From Vigna angularis (lineage: Eukaryota; Streptophyta; Magnoliopsida; Fabales; Fabaceae): DNA of 64,000 nt. Location: assembly GCF_016808095.1 (NCBI RefSeq), contig NC_068978.1, positions 25,555,306-25,619,305 on the forward strand, given 5' to 3'. This document shows, one piece after another, positions 23,640 through 35,473 of this stretch. Position numbers and translations under genes: made by a program. The number at the start of each line of letters is the position of its first letter. Position 1 is the first letter of the stretch. The notes under the pieces were generated by a model. The model did not search any database. It was not told the DNA's origin and saw only the letters and a list, made by a program, of their open reading frames with translations.

Positions 23640-24712
23640 AGTTAATATGGAAAGCAGGGCTAAAGTGCCAAGGAGATAGAACTCAGAAAAGTCCAGAAAA
23701 ACCACCAGAAGGAAAGAAGCTCGAGGCTTAGGCGCCCTTTTTGAGGCTTAAGCGCAGGAAGTGACGCTCACCTCTCGGGCACCCTTTTTTGGGGCGCTTG
23801 AGCGCCAGATGAAGAAGGCTTGGGCATACTCTAGAAGGCTTAAGCGTAGGAAGTGTCGCTCACCGCCCAGGCACCCCTTTTTGGGGCGCTTGAGCGCCGG
23901 ATGTAAAAGGCTTGTGCGTACTCTAGAAGGCTTGTGTGTACTCTAGAAGGCTTGTGCGTACTTTTAGGGTTTTACTATCTCATGCTTTTCCATTATTCAT
24001 CTAGTTTCTTCATTTGTATGGGGAACTAAACTCTATTTGTTGTTGGGGGATGATGTAACCTTGTGAACTCTCATGTATTTGAATTGATTCTTAATTTATA
24101 TGCTTTTTCATTAATTGTTAGGGAATTCGTTTGTTTCAATGCTTGCTCTATTTAACTCATTTAGTAGCATGATTTATGAATTGCATGAGTGTCGGGAGGT
24201 TCCTTACAATTCAGGTTCTTGTTGAATTCTCCCGAGGGTAATATTTCTTAGGGATGAGGGTATGAGTACTTGGTTGTCTTAAGATCTTGATCTTCAGACT
24301 AAATTTTCTAGGAACGCTAGGAATTCCACGAACTAGGAATTAAAGCAGGCTTATTGCGCCAAGGGATCTGGTTCTAAGTAATTTAGTGAGTGACGTTAAC
24401 ATTAACGTAAAAAGAAGAATTCTTATGTACATGAAAGTAAACTTGGTGAAATCAAACCCTACCAACATATTCATTTCATATTAAACAACACCCGTTCATC
24501 TTTGTGTTACTCTATTATTGATAAATTTGCATTCATATTTAATTTTCTGTCTTTGCATCTTAAACCAATGATCTCGTTTTATTTAAGTCTTAATTAATCG
24601 AGTCATCACACAACTGTTTAGTGCTAAGAGTCTTCTGGGATACGATACTTAGTCTTACCATTTTATATTACTTGTGCGATTCGGTAAACTTGCTGATACA
24701 TCAACAATATTG
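23640..24712 (+). repeat. Probable gypsy (Athila-like) LTR or leader with GC-rich direct repeats
   Basis: 23725-23960 has repeated units built from GAGGCTTAAGCGC, GGCGCTTGAGCGCC and ACTCTAGAAGGCTTG. The far end (24640-24710) reads GGGATACGATACTTAGTCTTACC...ACTTGTGCGATTCGG, a style seen at the 3' end of plant Athila/Tat LTRs. No protein-coding part. It appears inserted into a copia LTR whose pieces lie at 23216-23475 and 24720-24892. Confidence 0.45.
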
Positions 24713-24719
24713 CATGTTT

Positions 24720-24892
24720 AAAACATTTTGGCACACATCAACTCATTGATAGACACATTGTTTATGAAGTAAAACAATTGATATATGATCTTTAGAAGAT
24801 ATAAAACGTTAAACACCTAGTTTACAAAATTGTTTGTAAGTTTTATTACATCATTTAGCAAGGTTTTCCTAGACGATTCTTTTCTTTAAACG
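24720..24892 (-). repeat. Copia-type LTR terminal fragment (minus orientation)
   Basis: Ends with TTTTCCTAGACGATTCTTTTCTTTAA, an imperfect reverse complement of the LTR start at 24894. This places the 5' end of a minus-oriented LTR here. Confidence 0.45.
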
Positions 24893-24918
24893 TTGTTAAG
24901 AAAAGATCGTCTAGAAAA
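24864..24918. repeat. Long hairpin at a head-to-head LTR junction
   Basis: Arms 24864-24889 and 24896-24918 form a stem of about 23 pairs with three single-base bulges and a loop of only six bases. Confidence 0.8.
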
Positions 24919-25050
24919 TACGCTGTCTAAGCAATTCAGGTTTTGAAGTTTAACATAACCATTAATCAAAATATCGTTGTGTATGAAAAGTTGTTTTAAA
25001 GAAATAGCATTTAAGAGCCTTTAACTTCTTTTTCTTAAAATCCATTACAA
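24894..25050 (+). repeat. LTR family start (plus orientation)
   Basis: Begins TGTTAAGAAAAGATCGTC and continues with ...TTTTGAAGTTTAAC, matching the LTR starts at 2154 and 59778. Truncated after about 25050. Confidence 0.55.
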
Positions 25051-25752
25051 AACCTTGAATAGAAAAATACCATATTATCCCTCATCTTAGGATGAAAGAA
25101 GGAGCTAATGGGTTCTGTTAGGAATGTGTGATGAATAAAGTGTGTGGCTCACCCACGAAATAATAAAAATGACAAAAAAGGAAAAGTGTTTCATAGAAAA
25201 AAGAGGGTGAAAGAAAAAAAAAGATAAGAAAAAGTAAAAGTGGAAAAAAATGTAGAAAAGAAGGAGAATTGTTTTCTCCTTAATTCTTTCTTTCCAATTT
25301 TTTGTTAAACCTCTATATCCTAAATTTTTTCTACCTTTTGCCTTAGCCACATTACAACCTCTAAAAAGTCCTCATGATCTTTGAATGCATGCTTTCCAAA
25401 AGTATGTGAATATTAGAATTTTTCTATGTTTTGGTAGTGTTTACATACATGAGTATTTTGAGTGCAAAGACAAGCTTAAACACTTAAGAGAGTATTGGTG
25501 AGAGAATATACAATTTAACTTGAGTGATATCTTTCATACATGATTTCCTAGTAAATTCAAAAGAATAACTCATGTGTTTAAAACAGAGTTTTCCCATTCA
25601 CATGATTCATTTCAATTTGATTTAGAAATTTGATTAGTTTCCATTGAAGTTATTTTCCTTTGGTTTAATGTTGATATGAATATTGATCTAGAATAAAGTT
25701 TTGAAATTACTAAATTTTGCTCAGGAGTGCAAAAGGATAAGTGTGAGGGTGT
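25051..25752. other. AT-rich stretch ending in a polypurine tract
   Basis: No gene recognised. AGGAGTGCAAAAGGATAAGTG and GAGGGTG at 25722-25751 look like the polypurine tract before a plus-strand 3' LTR. The same stretch precedes 39187. Confidence 0.45.
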
Positions 25753-27489
25753 GATGAGTACATATTTATGCCCTCATTTAGCCTTTAATAATTAGTTCTT
25801 AATTGGATTTTGTACTTTAATAGAATATTTTAATTAGGATTTGCTATAATTGGGTTTATTTACCATGGTATACAAAAATATGTTAAATATAGTTTTTTAG
25901 TTGCATAAATGTTCTTTGGATATTTTGAGGTGTGTTAGTGCAGCTGCAGCTAAGTTGAGCTCATTGAGGTGTGGAAATAAATTGGTTAAAGTTTCATAAC
26001 ACCTTAAAGATAAATCCAAGAATATAAAATAACCAATACCACAAGGAGTCAATCCAAGCATAGCATGAAAAAGTGAAGAAATTTGGCTAAGCCAAAAAGA
26101 GGGAAGATGCATAAAAAATTGAATCTTGCGGTTTTCTCTATTTTTTTCTACTAAAAGGGCTTTGAGAATTGATAAATGTTTATGCATAAAATAATTTGGG
26201 AAAAATATCAAAAGCCTTATTTAACTATATTAGTAAATATCAAAAGATAATATTTACCAAATCTTTTTTAATCTAGCATATATCTTCTCAAATATTTTTA
26301 TATCTCCACAACAATCAAATATATTTTGAAGATATTAGATTATTTTGAAGATAATTGGAGGATATTACATTATCATAAAGAAGATTACAACAACAGAAAA
26401 GCCTGAAACAAAGCCCAATCCAATTTCTATATAAAGAGACTTAGGGAAACACATTAGGGGAGCTTAGGAACCCTTTGGGGGTTCAAATTGTCCACCCACT
26501 CTTCTCTCATGTTCTCCACCATCTCTTCTTATATTTTCATGTTATTTGAACATTTCATGGAGTAAAATATAAGCCTTTGGGGTTGATTTTACTGTAATTT
26601 CTTAATTGGATTTTGAGGTTAGATAAATAAATTTGTTTGTTCTTTTGATTCTTGCTGTGATTTGTTTTTTTATCTATGTCTTTTGCTTCTTAATCAATTA
26701 AAATTAATGATTTTTACATTATTGCAATTAATCATGGTGTTAAATCTACATAACATATCAATCATGTGAGTCCAAAGCTTTTTAATTTTAATTGAGAATT
26801 TACTTTGATTAAAGTTAGAAATTTTCATGTGATTGAATCTATTTTCTCCAATAATTGAGAATGTACTTGGATTAGTGGTAAAAACTTTAACAAGAATTAA
26901 TTAAGAATCTACTTTGGTTAATTAGCTTTTTACTTGATATAAGTGGTAAAAGAATAAACATGATTAGATATAGTAATATTTAATTGAGAATGTACTTTGG
27001 TTAAAAGTGAGACGCCAACACTAGTACAAAAAGGGGTTTCTAACGCGCCATATACGCTTCGGTTTCGTAAAAACCGAAGCATATAAAAAGGCGGTGGCAG
27101 TTTTGTAATAAAAACCAACGTATACGCCTCGGTTCTCCATTAACTGGTGCCTAAAGCAATAACTGCCTCGCTATCTAAGTGAACCGAAGTATATAGCTCT
27201 GCGATATTCTCATACTGCCTCGGTTTTCTACGCGAACCGAAGTATATAGCTCTGTGATATTCCCATACTGCCTCGGTTTTCTACGCGAAGCAGTATGTGC
27301 TATTGTACTACATCGGTTTCCCCCTAACCGAGACCTATGCTTTTTTAATAATTTTTTTTAAGGGATTAGGCATCGGGTGACAGTACAACCGAGGCAGTAG
27401 GCTGGATATTGCCTCGGGTACTTTGGGAACCGAGTTAATAGTCCTGGTCTAGGGTAAAAACATATGCCTTTTCCTTCTTCGCGTGTTTC

Positions 27490-27720
27490 CCTGCGTTGCT
27501 ACCTCCACAACTACGATGCTTCCTTCTTTGCTGCCTCCAACCACTTCAGACGGTGCCTCAATTTAATCGCGTTGAGGGTGGTGCATCTCGCTGCCTCCAA
27601 CGACGCCGGTGCTCTCTCCATCGCTGCTCCCACCACTGCCTCCAACGACCTCGGTGCCTTCATTTTTGTCGCGGTGAGGGTTGTGTATCTCGCTGCCTCC
27701 AACGATGTTTCTGCGTTTCT
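27490..27720 (+). repeat. GC-rich tandem cassette of CACTA element 3
   Basis: Imperfect repeats of a CGCTGCCTCCAACGACG type unit, including a longer repeat around GCG-TGAGGGT-GTG-ATCTCGCTGCC (27567 and 27670). Open frames on both strands here are by-products of the repeat. Confidence 0.65.
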
Positions 27721-27994
27721 GCTCCCTCTACCGCCTCCTCCCTCTGCCGCTGCCCCATTCCTTTCTTTCCCTAGCGGCGAAAACCCTAGTGGCCCCAATC
27801 CTTTCTTTCCCTCTCTGTTCCGCCTTCTATTTTCACTTTCCACCTCACCACCATGTACCAACCTTTTTCTTTCTCTCTTCTTCTTCTTCTTCTTGAGTTT
27901 TGTTTTTCAATTTTTTTTTCTTTTTTTTTTCAGGTTGGGTTGAGTGTGGGAAACGAGAGAATGAGTAAGGTGTCACCGAAGGAGAAGACCACTG

Positions 27995-28790
27995 GTATAT
28001 GAAGAACCAGAGAAGCACGTCGCAACATTTGGACAATGGCCCGATCCTTCTTACGGTTACGATTTCTACGGGTTTCCGGGTGGGGATTACCCTTACTACC
28101 CTCCCCCGGGACCGTCGTCATCTCCGCCGCGTCCCCATCCAGTGCCGTCGTCTCCTCCTCGCGTCTTCACTTGGGATTTTCTCAACGTCTTCGGTAGCTT
28201 CGAGAACAGGTATCTGATTTATCCGTCTCGGTTTGAGTCGAGAGCGAGCAGTCTGGATTCGAAGGAGGTGAGGGAGAGGGAGGGGATTCCCGAATTGGAA
28301 GATGAGATGGAGAACGAAGTGTCGATAGAGGCTCTTGTGAAGGAGAAGGAAGGTAAAAAGGTGGTCGGGGAAAAGGGATCCACTGGAGTGAGGGATTTCG
28401 GGGAAAGGCCTTCGAACACTAAAACGGTCCCGTTGCAGCAGGTGAGTAGTAGCGAGGGGAGTTCCAAGACGGTCTCTATTTTTATTCTCCATACCCTCTT
28501 TGTTGTTGAGTTTGAAACATCATTCAACTAAATGCCTTCCTATGTTATGTGGTTTTGTACAGTTATCTTGTCCAGAATCTTGCAGATGGTAGCACCTTTG
28601 AGGTTACCTTCAGATCCTCCATTTATACAATTTTCTTCTAGGAAAATAAAATTGGCACGAGCATACCGTGGGGAACCTTGGAAAGACTTCAAGACAAATC
28701 CAAGCTTCGCTTCTCACGGAGGGTTAAGGCAAGGAGGCAGTCACGAAGCTCCGAGAACAAGTACCTGAGGCCGGGGACTCTTTGGATGTT
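27995..28790 (+). pseudogene. Captured fragment of a DUF630/DUF632 (NRG2-like) gene
   Basis: An open stretch through 28441 has a Tyr/Gly/Pro-rich part (YGYDFYGFPGGDYPYYPPPG), an SPPRVFTWDFLNVF motif and SKEVREREGIPELEDE. That combination is characteristic of the linker between DUF630 and DUF632 in plant proteins such as NRG2, a nitrate-signalling regulator. The frame ends at a good donor (CAG then GTGAGT, intron 28442-28562, acceptor TTTGTACAG). The following exon reads TLERL then, in shifted frames, VKAR and KLREQ pieces resembling the DUF632 start (TLERL-AWEKKL---VKA). Frame shifts make it a pseudogene. Retained introns point to capture at DNA level. Confidence 0.6.
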
Positions 28791-30463
28791 GTCTGTACTT
28801 AAGATGAAATCCTTTCCAGATTCTTGTTATTTCCTATGCGTTTTCTGGGTTCCATTGATCTTTCTGGATTTTTAGTAGTTCCATTTGCTTTAATATTTTT
28901 GCCCAATATTACTTTGATTATGATGTGCCTTTAAATTCTTGATCTTGCTTGGTTCTTCTGTTTTGGTTAATCGGTTCATGTCTTTACTTTGCTGCTTCTT
29001 GGATGAATTGAGTCTTCTTGGAGGAATGGAGGAATATGACCCATTGAAAAAAAAAAACCACCTATTGCCTCGGTTGACCAACAACCGAGGCTAAATTTTT
29101 GGCGAAAAAAAAATAAAACACATTCTACTGCCTCGGTTGCATTTGAATTGAGACAAAAACATACATCTTTTTTACTCGGTTCTCAACCGAGGCAAAAAGC
29201 CTACCACTTTTTACCTCGTCTGTATATACCTCGGTTGTAGAACCGCTGCGGAAAGGCAAAAATAACCGCTGTCGTTTCCCTTTATTGTACTAGTGCAACA
29301 AATTAATTAAGAATTTACATGGATGAATTTGAAAATCTAAGATAATAATTAATTGAACAATAATCTTTAGATAATCAATGATGAATCCTATTTCAAAAAT
29401 GTAGTGAAATTAACCTATTTTTTTTATCATTGTTTTTATCTTTTTAAATCTTTTTATAAATTTATTTATTTCTATCTTTTGTTATTTTGTTATTTAATCT
29501 TTTATTACTTGTATTATTTTATTTGACTAACCTCTTTTATATAGTTTTTATAAGAACTAATTTGTTACAAATCAATTTTGTATTCGTTGGGAGAGAACTT
29601 AGGGTTGAATTTATCCTTTCTAATTTGTTGATTACTATCTTAGCAATACTGAAGTTGTTATAGTTTAGTAGTATTAATTTGATCACGTCAACAATAGCTT
29701 TGTCAAATTTGATGACGTTGTTGACAAATATAGTTAGAATTTTTATCATTTTGGTTCTTATTTTATTTTGTTTATCAGTAACATTTTTGTTCTCTATTTT
29801 TTTCTATAATCTATAATTTAAATGAAAATAGTAGTCAATGAACAATATAAATTTCAAATTTATATAAAATATTGTAGACCTTATTTTAAGTAAATAGGTA
29901 GTTATATCAACTATTATAAAACTAGTCCCCTAATATAAGATTTTACATTAGGAAAATTTCCATATTGTATTTGTGGTTGTCATTAATTTTCAAAAAGACT
30001 AGTTTTAATAAAACAAAGAATTTTGAGGGAGGTATAAGAGCGGTGTGAATATGGACTCCTAAAAGATATCTATGTAAAAATGAATGCTCCATCGGATTTT
30101 ATTAGTATAAAGTTATTCTACATCCCCTTTTTGAAAACGGGCTTTTACTCCTTATACTCCTATAATTTATTTGCACATCCAATGAAATTTTTAAAATGAC
30201 CATTTTGTATTGAAAAGGAACTTCCGGTTATATATTTAGAAAACATTCAGATACAAACTTTCTAGAATTTCCGTAACAATATTTTCAAAACAAAATTTAT
30301 GGAGAAAATTTCTTTTAGAATAAATTATTCGAAATGTACTTTTTGAAACAAAATTTCCAAAATATTATGAAATGTATTTTGGAATAAATTTTTCAAAATG
30401 GGATTTCTGAACAAAGCTTTTCAAAAGTCGTATTATGGAATGAGTTTTTCTATACACCCGTTC

Positions 30464-30590
30464 ATAAAATGTATTCCCAAAAGAGCTTTCTAAAACATAT
30501 GAAATACATCTTAGAAAAAACTCATTCCATATAAAATGTATTCCCAAAAGAGCTTTCTAAAACATATGAAATACATCTTAGAAAAAAATT
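30464..30590. repeat. Tandem duplication, 67-bp period
   Basis: Two nearly identical units starting ATAAAATGTATTCCCAAAAG at 30464 and 30531. The region 30230-30460 contains older, related palindrome-like pieces (TTTCCAAAATATT, TTTTTCAAAATGGG). Confidence 0.85.
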
Positions 30591-33460
30591 TCTAGAATGA
30601 GGTTTTCCACATTTTTTCTTTTTTTTTTCTTGCAGCGTTCTCTCACTCTTCTTCCTCCTCTACAGTAGTCTACAGCAATGGTGATGATGAGGACAGTGGC
30701 AATAATGTCATTGGTAGTATGGTGTAGTAAGAAAGGGTGTTTGAGTCTTTCCCTCTTATTATATGGTGAAGTTAGTAAATGTGAGGTGTAAGAAGCAATA
30801 GTTGAAGGAAATCTTTAACAAATTTGAGTTATTAGCTCATTTTCCTTTTGGGCCTTTCTAGCCATTATGTAGTATTTGCCTTCTGCACCCTTATACCCTT
30901 TTGTTCCTTGTTAAATTTTTCAAATTTCTACTCCAACCTTTATTATTTAAATGTTTTTCCATGTCTCTACTTTTATTGTTTGTTCTTTACAGGAGTTGGG
31001 AATTGCTACAAGTTTAAGATCAAGATTTTGGCACACCATCAACTAAAAATCAAATATATTGACATTCATGTTTTAGTTTTCAAACATAAATGGGTATCTA
31101 ATTTTGAGTCTTTTTTCAGATTGTGTGATCTGGAAGCTTTTTAGATTGTGAAAAATGTGAAAATTATTTATTGTGCAATTGTAAGAAAGAAAAAAAAGGC
31201 AAAATAAGTGTTTTATTTTGGATTGCATATTCTAAAACTTGAAAATAGTATTTCAGATTACAAAACGTAAAATACTAATTTGACATTTTAAGCCACAAGA
31301 TGGATGACATTTTCACCACAAGATAATGATGCCTTAATGTTGCAAGACAAGGTCACCTCAAATATAAGCCATACCCAAAACACACCACATCCAAGTGTCA
31401 TTCTCCTATACCCTATCGTACAAAACTTGTTTACCAAAATAGAATGGTTTGACCTGCCATCATAGTAAAGACCTCTCCCTTATTCCTTAAGGACTTCCGA
31501 GTAAAAATTTCAATGCATCACACATCGATCATTATACTCAACAACAAATTGGAAACCTATGGGCAAAACATCCTTTCCTTACCACCACCTTGTAAGATGA
31601 AAAGTATAACACTCAAACCTCTTCTCTTCCACCGCCTCTCATAAACGAAGAGAATCACCTTTTCACCACCTCTCATAGGCGAAAGGTACAACCCTAAATG
31701 TACAAGGTACAACAAAAAGACATATCATCCACACAACATAACAATCATCACAATAACTCGACACTCATACCATAAACCAATTGTCAAAATTTCAATACCA
31801 TCCAACAATGAATGAAACAACAATCATAACTTTATTGAGATAGTTTTGGTGAATATATCAACAAATTTTCTCTTTCTTTTCTCTCTTCCAAAGGCTACAA
31901 CTTACACACTCTCTTAACCTAATAAATCCCTTTTCACTTAGATTAACTAGTGAGACGAGATGAGTTTGATTAAGACACCCATAAAATATGAAATCCCACA
32001 AAAATCCAAACCTATACCCCTTAGCATAAAATGCAAATAGAAAACAAAATCAAATAGAAATATAGAGATAACCAAACACTCCAAGAATATAAAAGAACTT
32101 CTCATATTCGAAAAGAACAAAAAATTAGAACCGACCAAACAAAACAAAAAAATTAGCTTAGCGTAGATTCAAAAATAGTATAGTAAAACACATGTAGAAA
32201 AGTGAAAATCACTAGAAACCCTAAAAGAAAATAGAAAAACCTGACACTACCAATGAACCAACTAAAAAAAGGAAAATTTAATTCAACAATAAGTGAAAGA
32301 AAAACCTAAATTAACCATTGAAACCCAACTCCTAGGTCTTTAAGTTTAAGTTTAATTCCAATACTCGTCGAAATTAGTCATTCATAATCATGAGATGAAT
32401 AATGTCAATGTACAAAAAAGAAGAACGAAGATAACAAAGAAATAGAACTCTTCTTGAATCGAACAATGAACCTGGTTGCATGGACAGACAACATGCTTAG
32501 CATGAAAATTTTGCTTGATGAAAATATATGAACTCTTAATTACAAGAGAAGGAATCTAGCCGAGGCATTAATTATTGCATTCCCAAATCTTTTACTTTTC
32601 TTCATTATTTCTTAGCTTGAAAATCTATCTTAATTAAACTCAAAATTTCTGCCTTTTCACCGTAGGGCTAGTTCACTTATTATAGCATTTTGGTGAAGAA
32701 AAAATTCATTCTAATTTCAACCCCTCTTTCTAAAAGAAGTTTGATAAATACGAACTACGTGAAATTTAAGTATTTTCGTATAACAATAAAATTTACCCAT
32801 TTTAAAATTTGAAAGACTAAAGCAGAATATTCGAAACATAAAATAACAACAAAAAATACTAAAAGCATAAGAGATCAAAAGATATTTTAGTTAAACTGAA
32901 GAATACACAACCACCAGTTAAACCAAATGATGAAATGTAGATGAAGTATATATGGTGGATATAATCAACATCCTATTCTTTGTTGGTGAGAAAACTGATT
33001 GAAAGTGAAAAAAGTTGTGAGGTGCATGAACAATAATGGATAGATGAATAGTGCAAAAGTTGATGTGGCCTTCACGTTGTTGTTTAATTTGTTGTTTTCC
33101 AAAGCAAGTTCAATAGCGAAATTTACACCACCTTAGACTACTCTTTCACACCACGATTTCTTCAAGCTTCAACATATTCTTCTTTTCCATCTTTACCTAA
33201 CTCATTCCACACAAAAAACTCATAACACAACTTTTCTATAACTATATCATGTTAACGCAAAGCATTTATAATATTAAGTTGATATATTTAATAGATATTT
33301 ATAAATAATAAGTATGAATATTTAATTATCTGTTCATTGATGAAACAGATACGATATGGTAGGTTAATAATTACTAATAAATTTTATTTGGATATTATTT
33401 CAAGAAAATTAAATAATTAAAATATAATTATTAGTAAAATGGTTCTTTATTTTAATTTTT

Positions 33461-33692
33461 CTTAAGAGAATTGAGATTATTATAAAGCTAAATTCTTATT
33501 GGAGGAGGAAAGTTATAGTGTGATTGTCTCATTAATTTAAATGGAAGATTCTTCTCATGATTTTGATTTTGATTTATCTTAAGGGAATTGATATGATGTT
33601 TGAAGCAAAACTCTTATTGGAGGAGGAAAATGACATTAATTGTCTTATATTAATCCCATTCTTTAAGTCCAAGATTCTTCTCATGACGATAA
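33461..33692. repeat. Tandem duplication, 117-bp period
   Basis: Units begin CTTAAGAGAATTGA (33461) and CTTAAGGGAATTGA (33578). Both contain CTTATTGGAGGAGGAAA and GATTCTTCTCATGA, with diverged sequence between. Confidence 0.85.
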
Positions 33693-34932
33693 AACCCATT
33701 TTAATTCAAATGATATATAAAAACTGATAGAGATGATATAATTATATAATTTAAATAAAAAATGTTATTTAAATGTATTGTTTAATTATATTTTCATCTT
33801 CGTCTACCAAAGATTATTTGTTTTATATAAACTAGTTATTGTAGGACATAGGGATGATATAATTTATACTAAGTAGGTTAAATTTGTCAGTATATAAATA
33901 CTACCGCAAGTTATTATTGGTTTTAGATTATTATATTTGCGTAAATTAACTTTTACACCTAAAGTAAAACTTTAAAGATAGATAAATCATAGAAAAGATA
34001 TGAAGAAATTTTAGAATCTTGACCTGTTTACGTTTCCAACAAATTAATTAATAATTATTATTATCATTATCATCATTATTGGTATTTGTTAGATTGAATG
34101 AAAGCATTAAAACCTTTTGATTTTGAGGTTAGTTGTGAGAAGAACATCATTAAAATAATTAATTTGGGTGGGCAATGTGAGAAACATGATTCGTAAAATC
34201 TTATACTCCAAATCCTACACACATACAAGTGGCCCTATAGAATCAACAAAACTTTTTATCACACACCATACTTTAAAACAACATCTGAACCAACAATAGT
34301 GACTAAGATAACATTGAAATAACATTAAAATGAGAGGGGAAAATCATTTTAATTATTTGCTTCTCAATAAAACTGAATTGCATACAATGTAAGGGCTTCA
34401 TATGCAAATAATTATTTAGTTTATGCTACCTTTAGTCTCTTTTACATTCTTTGTTTGGCCTCCTTTTACTTTTATTTTGTCATTTAAATATAAAGACAAT
34501 ATATCTTAACAAAAATAAAGATAAAACTAAAAGATGCACAAGGGTTAAGTTATAAATTTTCTACATATGCAAAACATCATCTCTATCATTGGTATCTTTC
34601 AATACTCTTCAGTTAAAAAAACAATATTTTTAAAATGTTAATGGGTCGTAACATGCCATGTGGCGGTTATGGTTTATTTGAAACAAAATTAAGTATAAAT
34701 CAATAAATATGAAGTTATTATTGAATCAAATTTATATATGATTTATTTAAATATGATTACAGAATATAGAAGTTCTTAAATTGCTTTAGGTAAGTATAAG
34801 ATAGTCAAAACAAGTATCATAAACTGATGACGGTGAAGATGTTTAAAGGAATAAACTAAGAATATAATAAGAAATTGATGATAAGAGGGAGAAAATACGA
34901 AATACTTTACATTTATAAGGACCCATTTAGCA

Positions 34933-34935
<3 letters not shown>

Positions 34936-34977
<42 letters not shown>
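34936..34977. repeat. (AT)n microsatellite
   Basis: About 21 AT units following AGCATGC. Confidence 0.95.
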
Positions 34978-34980
<3 letters not shown>

Positions 34981-35473
34981 TTCCATTAAGTTAAAAGAAT
35001 ATTGGAGAGTAAAACAATAATAATTAAATTAGAAATACATTCCCTAATTTGAGATATAATCCAAGGAAAATGGTGGACAAATTAAAAAAGAAACAAAAAC
35101 ATATTAAACCAACCAATGTTACTCTAAAAGCTTAAACTCCATCAAACCAAACCACCCAAACAATAATAAAAAAAAGTGGGATGAACACAAAATGATTCCA
35201 TTGAGATTTTTTGTTTTTGGCACAGAGCTTTCAAAATACCCTTGAAATATTGCTGGCTTAGCGTGAAGAGATGGAATCCAATTCATGCTCTTACTCCACG
35301 TCATCAAATACACACACACCATCCCACACTTTTAAACCCAAGAACCTCTCTGTTCTCCTCTCACCCTCAATCCAATTCACAAACCAACTCCACAAAAAAT
35401 CTTTCACTTTCTCTGTTTTTCCCCTGTTTTCCCCTGTTTTCCTCTGTTTCTTCTCCGTTTTCCAGACATAAAA

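Larger units (their letters stand above)
27019..29295. mobile_element. Gene-carrying CACTA transposon, element 3
   Basis: Starts CACTAGTACAAAAAGG and ends ...TTTATTGTACTAGTG, with perfect CAA duplications at 27016-27018 and 29296-29298. Subterminal inverted repeats of TGCCTCGGTT/AACCGAGGC lie at 27125-27440 and 29060-29250, and the left hairpin CTTCGGTTT...AAACCGAAG at 27057-27080. The interior (27460-28880) is far more GC-rich than the surrounding LTR and includes a cassette of repeats and a multi-exon gene fragment. No transposase seen. Length 2277 bp. Confidence 0.92.
25753..29720 (+). repeat. Gypsy-type LTR interrupted by CACTA element 3
   Basis: Starts TGATGAGTACATATTTATGC after a polypurine tract and is repeated at 39187-39600 (TGATGAGTGCGTATTTTTGC...), including the shared GTTAGTGC...GCTAAGTTGAGCTCATTGA. 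The same AATTAAGAAT-TACTT-G-T pattern recurs on both sides of the CACTA insertion (26900-27015 and 29300-29340). The right boundary is uncertain. Confidence 0.5.
29721..35238. other. Long AT-rich intergenic region
   Basis: No gene supported across 5.5 kb. It contains two tandem duplications and a (TA)n tract, listed separately. Open frames at 30848-31144 and 31947-32147 have no recognisable domain or codon character. 31600-31690 has a partial duplication around CACC-CCTCTCATA--CGAA. Confidence 0.4.

Noticed and set aside
27464..27943. 159-codon frame at the start of CACTA element 3 cargo
   Set aside because: Built mostly of imperfect repeats and a pyrimidine tract; the recognisable gene fragment lies downstream in another frame.
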